A stretch of DNA of 25,285 bases from a virus. The notes below the pieces were generated by a model. It saw only the letters and a list, made by a program, of their open reading frames with translations. It was not told the origin of the DNA and did not search any database. The stretch spans positions 1 through 25,285 of IMG/VR virus record IMGVR_UViG_3300035564_000211; one strand, given 5' to 3'. Within the stretch, counting starts at the first letter, position 1. Each line of letters starts with the position of its first letter. A program made the position numbers and the translations under genes. Positions 21,845-25,285 of this stretch are shown here, piece after piece.

Positions 21845-22543
21845 ATGCCATCCGTTTCACTTACCCGCGCTTATCGTGGAAGGCAGCCGCTCTTCCAGAC
21901 TCAACCAGTCGGTGCAACCAGACTTGCACCTCTCCAGCAGTCGGCAATTCAATCTCAGGCTCAGAGTGTTGTTTCACAGGCAAAGACTCCGTTGCGTAGG
22001 ACGACGCCGAATAGCGGTGGTACGATGACGCGTAATGGGATTACGACAACTGTAGCGCCAAGCGCATATGGATCGAGTGATCTTTCGCCTACACAGAATT
22101 CGGGTGGCACTCTGACTCGTGGCGGAGTTACGCGTGTAGTTCCTTCAAGCTCAGTAAGTGACGCACTCGCCGGTAGTGGTAGTACGATAGTGAAAAATGG
22201 CGTTACCAAGACTGTCGCGCCAACTCAGGCGACGGCAACCGCGGCGCCAATAAACGAGCCGGCTGACGAGCCGAGCGAGCCCACAGCGGCTAATCCGGCG
22301 CAGAATAATCCTCTTACCAACGATACTGGCTCTGAAGAGTTACCAGGCGATCAAGAGGAGATTGATCCGGCGAAGCAGATGGGTTTCAGTCAGCGCGGAT
22401 CGAGCGTACCTCGTGGCAGCGACGCATCCGGAGAAGGCCACATGGGCGGCTCTGGTCTTTACGCCAAGAAGTTCTCGAATCCAAAATCTGCCGATCTCTA
22501 CGGAAGCTACGTCAAGAAGCTGTTCGGCGAGGATATGGCCTAA
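21845..22543 (+). CDS. Ser/Thr/Pro-rich protein with three internal repeats
   Basis: A 232-residue protein, disordered in look. Three copies of an 18-residue unit occur at about 56-73, 85-102 and 110-127: NSGGTMTRNGITTTVAPS, NSGGTLTRGGVTRVVPSS and GSGSTIVKNGVTKTVAPT. A Pro/Glu/Asn-rich acidic section follows (about 137-175), then a Gly/Ser/Lys end with YGSYVKKLFGEDMA. No domain is recognised. It is last in the plus-strand block and its stop overlaps the convergent helicase stop by 4 bases. Repeats of this type can form beta-solenoid rungs or short protein-binding sites; a virion linker role is possible. Confidence 0.62.
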   Translation: MPSVSLTRAYRGRQPLFQTQPVGATRLAPLQQSAIQSQAQSVVSQAKTPLRRTTPNSGGTMTRNGITTTVAPSAYGSSDLSPTQNSGGTLTRGGVTRVVPSSSVSDALAGSGSTIVKNGVTKTVAPTQATATAAPINEPADEPSEPTAANPAQNNPLTNDTGSEELPGDQEEIDPAKQMGFSQRGSSVPRGSDASGEGHMGGSGLYAKKFSNPKSADLYGSYVKKLFGEDMA

Positions 22544-24246
22544 CTAGTAGCGCGCTGGAGCTTGCGCTCAGCCATGGCGTGATCGATCGCCATTGAAGCT
22601 TCCTTCATTGTCAGCGTAGCACAGGTATGCTCATCGAGCCCGAGCTGGCGCATAAGCGATAGCTGGCGCCCAGTGGCTAGTCCTAGGTTAACGCGAGAAA
22701 CGACACGGCCAATGATTTTGTGAGCAAGCCCCTTGTATTTAATCTTTGACGTATCGATACCCTGTTTTTGCAGGAAACTTATCTGGCCTTCAGTCGGGGC
22801 GTCGGCCTCCCAGTTCTCAGCCGGAACGAAATCTGCAAGTGCTTCTTCACCGACCATCACTGACCATTGAAGTGGATCGATGACGCGAGCCTGCTTGCGC
22901 GCGTGTTTAAGAGCTTCTTTTTCAAGAGCCTTGATCATGTCGCGCTCAGCCTGGCGCGCTGCTTCTTCGGATGGCTGGCCGAGCTTTTTCATCCGCTCTT
23001 TAATCTCAGGCTTATCTGTAAATAGATCGTAAGCATCGCATAGATCGATTCGATCTGAAACCCAAAGCGGATCTAGGATGAGCAGCGTTGGCTTCGCGCT
23101 AGCTGCAATGGCAGCCCGTCGTAATTCTGGCGTGGATAATCCATCGACAATGCCAGGCAGCGTCCTGGTTCCCCGGCCAATCATTTGTCGATAGAATCCG
23201 GTTGATTTTGTAGCGCGAGCGATGACAACGCACGATGTATCAGGAAAATCCGCTCCCTCACAATACAGGGCACAATTACAAAGTACTGTTCCACGGCCGG
23301 CGCGACGATAGGCTTCGGTCTTCTCATCTACATCAAGACAGTCTCCAGATACGAAAATTCCATTTAGCCCGTGACGTGTGATTGCTTCGGCTAAGATGCG
23401 TGCGCATTCTACTGATGGCACGAAGGCGATTGTCTTCTCGTTGGCTGCGATCGAGCAGATCTGTTCAGCGAGTGCCTCTAGTACAGGCACCAGTCGAGCG
23501 CTGAGATCTTCGAGTTTGAAATCACTGCCGTTGGGTGTTCGGCCTGGTCGTAATCCTCGTATATCGATCTTGAGTGGAATATTTTTTGTGATCGGTGGAA
23601 CCAGCCATCCGTCACGTACAGCGTTAATGAGGGAATAGTTGTAGGCTATAGTTTGGTATGCTTCACCAAGCGTGCGCTTAGAAGAGAGTTCAGGTGTGGC
23701 TGTGACTCCAAGAATTCTTGCTTTATGCTGATAGGTACCATCAGGAGGCGCAACCCAGCCTTCGACCATGGACTCCATGCCGTAATGGAAGTACGATAGG
23801 ATCTTGGCGTAAGATGTGGCTAAACTATGATGCGCTTCGTCCGTGACCACCAACGAAAAGTGATCGTGTGGAAATCCTGTTAATCGTCGATCACGACAGA
23901 GCGTAGGAACCGAGGCGATTACGATTGGTGCGGTTATGCTAGCATGTAGATCTGCCATCTCGATCTCGCAATCTATACCAGTCTCATCTTTGATGCGTTT
24001 GGCAGTCTGCCGTACGAGTGCATCTCGATTCTCAAGGATTAACGTACGCCCTCCACGAGACCATTCATCTGCTCCTATAGCTGCGAATATCGTGCTCTTT
24101 CCCGTACCTGTTGCCATCGATAAAAGCTGGCGAGAATACATCTGCCAGCCTTCATGAGTAGCGTCTTTAGCGGCAACTTGGTAATCTCGCAGATTGAACG
24201 CGAGCTTTGTATCACCAAAATCTACCTCTATGAGTTCATCCGTCAC
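22540..24246 (-). CDS. superfamily 2 DEAD/DEAH-type helicase
   Basis: A 568-residue SF2 helicase in the Ssl2/type I restriction R-subunit style. Motifs from the GTG at 24246: LRDYQ (19-23), Walker A MATGTGKS (44-51), DEAH (136-139), VTATP (181-185), and motif VI QMIGRGTR (354-361). The C-terminal 90 residues (TEGQISFLQKQGID, then GLATGRQLSLMRQLGLD) are an added module seen in phage helicases. It would translocate on or unwind DNA, for example in replication, recombination or repair. The start 24246 has GGAGG 6 bases upstream; the longer GTG at 24252 would leave no spacer. It overlaps the VRR-NUC gene by 11 bases. Confidence 0.86.
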   Translation of the reverse strand: MTDELIEVDFGDTKLAFNLRDYQVAAKDATHEGWQMYSRQLLSMATGTGKSTIFAAIGADEWSRGGRTLILENRDALVRQTAKRIKDETGIDCEIEMADLHASITAPIVIASVPTLCRDRRLTGFPHDHFSLVVTDEAHHSLATSYAKILSYFHYGMESMVEGWVAPPDGTYQHKARILGVTATPELSSKRTLGEAYQTIAYNYSLINAVRDGWLVPPITKNIPLKIDIRGLRPGRTPNGSDFKLEDLSARLVPVLEALAEQICSIAANEKTIAFVPSVECARILAEAITRHGLNGIFVSGDCLDVDEKTEAYRRAGRGTVLCNCALYCEGADFPDTSCVVIARATKSTGFYRQMIGRGTRTLPGIVDGLSTPELRRAAIAASAKPTLLILDPLWVSDRIDLCDAYDLFTDKPEIKERMKKLGQPSEEAARQAERDMIKALEKEALKHARKQARVIDPLQWSVMVGEEALADFVPAENWEADAPTEGQISFLQKQGIDTSKIKYKGLAHKIIGRVVSRVNLGLATGRQLSLMRQLGLDEHTCATLTMKEASMAIDHAMAERKLQRATS

Positions 24247-24709
24247 AGCCACCTCCTAATGCGAGGTAGTCTTGGATTTCCTGAACAGCAATCTCGGGTG
24301 ATCTACATATGCGTACCACAAATGATTGTTCTAATAGCGCATGGACCATTTCGGACTGCTCATCCGACACGACTCCTCTTGGCGTTTTCATCTCAATCCA
24401 TAATCCATGGAACGGCCCACGGCCGACAGCGAGCATTAGATCGAGAGTGCCAGCTCTACAGCCCTCAGCTTTCATTCTTGCTCCATTGCGTGGCGTGCGC
24501 GCAGCTTGAAGAGGGAATGCCATAAGTAGGCGCTCAGGTATCGCGTAGGCGCCACAGGCATGGTGCCACCACTGGATTACAGCCTGCTGGAGTTGTGACT
24601 CTGATGGGCCGGCTGATTTAACCGAGTTCTTGCGGAACTTGAAATCAACTTCGAATCCCTGTTTTGTCAGAATCCCAGCGAGATCTGCGTCAGTCAATCT
24701 CCGGCCCAT
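24236..24709 (-). CDS. VRR-NUC domain nuclease
   Basis: A 157-residue protein. Residues about 38-150 match the VRR-NUC fold of the PD-(D/E)xK superfamily: a helix SQLQQAVIQWWHH, a GARMKAEGCRAGTLDL segment holding the metal-binding Asp90, then LWIEMKTPRG with Glu106 and Lys108, and VSDEQ with Gln118. This order (D, ExK, Q) is the expected catalytic site. Family members cut branched DNA; phage copies commonly neighbour helicase and polymerase genes. The N-terminal 35 residues are extra and basic. Gene position before the SF2 helicase, with overlap, suggests joint action on replication or recombination intermediates. Confidence 0.85.
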   Translation of the reverse strand: MGRRLTDADLAGILTKQGFEVDFKFRKNSVKSAGPSESQLQQAVIQWWHHACGAYAIPERLLMAFPLQAARTPRNGARMKAEGCRAGTLDLMLAVGRGPFHGLWIEMKTPRGVVSDEQSEMVHALLEQSFVVRICRSPEIAVQEIQDYLALGGGCDG

Positions 24710-24857
24710 GTAGAGTAGGGGTAAAATTTTGAGCTACTGGACGGTGTCCGCCAATTGTGCGTCGGTAAAGCTGGTTGGCTTTGTTGAGCTGGGGCAAGCG
24801 AGACATAGTGCGCTTGCGGAATTTAAGTTTCTTGTAGGGTCGTTCAACGATCTTCAT
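24690..24857 (-). CDS. 55-residue basic protein
   Basis: A short frame from ATG 24857 to TGA at 24692-24690. It begins 3 bases after the stop of the gene before it and runs 20 bases into the VRR-NUC gene, so it fits the operon exactly. The sequence is very basic in its first half (KIVERPYKKLKFRKRTMSRL), then has LYRRTIGGHRP, and ends FTPTLHGPEID. Its 17 basic residues in 55 suggest nucleic-acid binding. Support is from tight spacing and composition; it was not seen as a longer frame. Confidence 0.55.
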   Translation of the reverse strand: MKIVERPYKKLKFRKRTMSRLPQLNKANQLYRRTIGGHRPVAQNFTPTLHGPEID

Positions 24858-24860
24858 GCT

Positions 24861-25285
24861 TTAAGTGAATTGCAAAATTTTACGTTCTCCTTGGACTACG
24901 AAAGGTCTCAGGCGTGAGTCAAAGAGCCCTTCGGCGGTCACTGGGGCCTTGCCGCTTTTTGGGACACCGAGCTTTTCAGCCAGTTGGTCCTTTACCCTGG
25001 TTACAGATGGTGTGACGCATTTGGCTAGCGCATCATCACCTGGGAGCAGTTCCCTAAACGCTGAGAAGAACGCCGGCATATCCGGGAACGAGTAACTTCC
25101 TTTCTGGATCTTGCGCGTGATGGTAACTCCGCATCCAGCCTGAATCGACGGCACGCTATCTAGACGCTCGTGCAGGATCTTCTCGGCATCGTCAGTAGGG
25201 CGTGATAACGTGCGTGCGGTAATGACCCAGTCAGCGAGTACGGCATCTTCTGGCTGGGCTTTAATCTTAGCCAGCATTTCTGGCG
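24861..25285 (-). CDS. 5'-truncated protein, first gene of nuclease/helicase block
   Basis: The frame is open past the right edge; 141 residues are seen. The Met at 25277 need not be the start. Visible parts are helical and charged (MLAKIKAQPEDAVLADW, then DAEKILHERLDSV), a strand pair GVTITRKIQKGSYSF, and a helix-rich end DMPAFFSAFRELLPGDDAL, SVTRVKDQLAEKLGV, closing FVVQGERKILQF. Placed upstream of VRR-NUC and a helicase, it could be a replication or recombination protein such as a Cas4-like nuclease or its accessory, but I do not recognise it. The next gene starts 3 bases after its stop. Confidence 0.55.
   Translation of the reverse strand, partial: PEMLAKIKAQPEDAVLADWVITARTLSRPTDDAEKILHERLDSVPSIQAGCGVTITRKIQKGSYSFPDMPAFFSAFRELLPGDDALAKCVTPSVTRVKDQLAEKLGVPKSGKAPVTAEGLFDSRLRPFVVQGERKILQFT

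Overview
The window reads as part of the genome of a tailed double-stranded DNA phage (or an integrated copy of one), about 50% G+C. There is no rRNA, tRNA, insertion sequence or CRISPR array. The clearest viral markers are a capsid protein resembling the N4 gp56 family, a scaffold-like gene before it, connector-like genes, a 938-residue tail fibre and a DnaB-type replicative helicase. Terminase, portal, DNA polymerase and endolysin are not seen and presumably lie outside the window. The host is suggested only indirectly. One gene encodes a secreted protein ending in a PEP-CTERM sorting signal of the kind common in Verrucomicrobia (Opitutaceae-like), Planctomycetes and some Proteobacteria, so a Gram-negative host with an exosortase is likely; a verrucomicrobial host is my best guess. 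Layout: (1) 1-1.5 kb, small mixed-strand genes: the tail of an HTH protein, two unknowns, a coiled-coil protein and a two-helix membrane protein. (2) 1.5-5.5 kb, a minus-strand operon read from right to left: a structured leader RNA, the helicase, two small coupled genes, a trypsin-like serine protease and, coupled to it, the PEP-CTERM protein, ending at an intrinsic terminator at 1494-1528. (3) 5.58-6.45 kb, a divergent plus-strand control operon: an XRE repressor behind two identical operator palindromes, a zinc-ribbon protein and an unknown helical protein. (4) 6.4-9.1 kb, a minus-strand accessory operon: two unknown proteins, two membrane proteins and a stand-alone response-regulator receiver domain. 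(5) 9.3-18.5 kb, a compact minus-strand virion operon, in transcription order: scaffold, major capsid protein, hairpin, small protein, two connector-like proteins, small virion proteins, fibre-associated proteins and tail fibre. (6) 18.5-22.5 kb, a plus-strand block: a beta-rich virion-like protein, a short coiled-coil protein, an RCC1-type beta-propeller, a six-cysteine protein and a repeat-bearing Ser/Thr-rich protein. (7) 22.5-25.3 kb, a minus-strand nucleic-acid block: an unidentified truncated gene, a 55-residue basic protein, a VRR-NUC nuclease and a superfamily 2 helicase. Neighbouring genes are very often coupled by ATGA or TGATG overlaps, and clear Shine-Dalgarno sites are scarce. The most unusual parts are the protease/PEP-CTERM pair in the replication operon, the receiver protein next to membrane proteins, the RCC1 propeller in a virion-like block, and a branched RNA-like element just upstream of the helicase whose outer stem fits better as RNA read from the minus strand.
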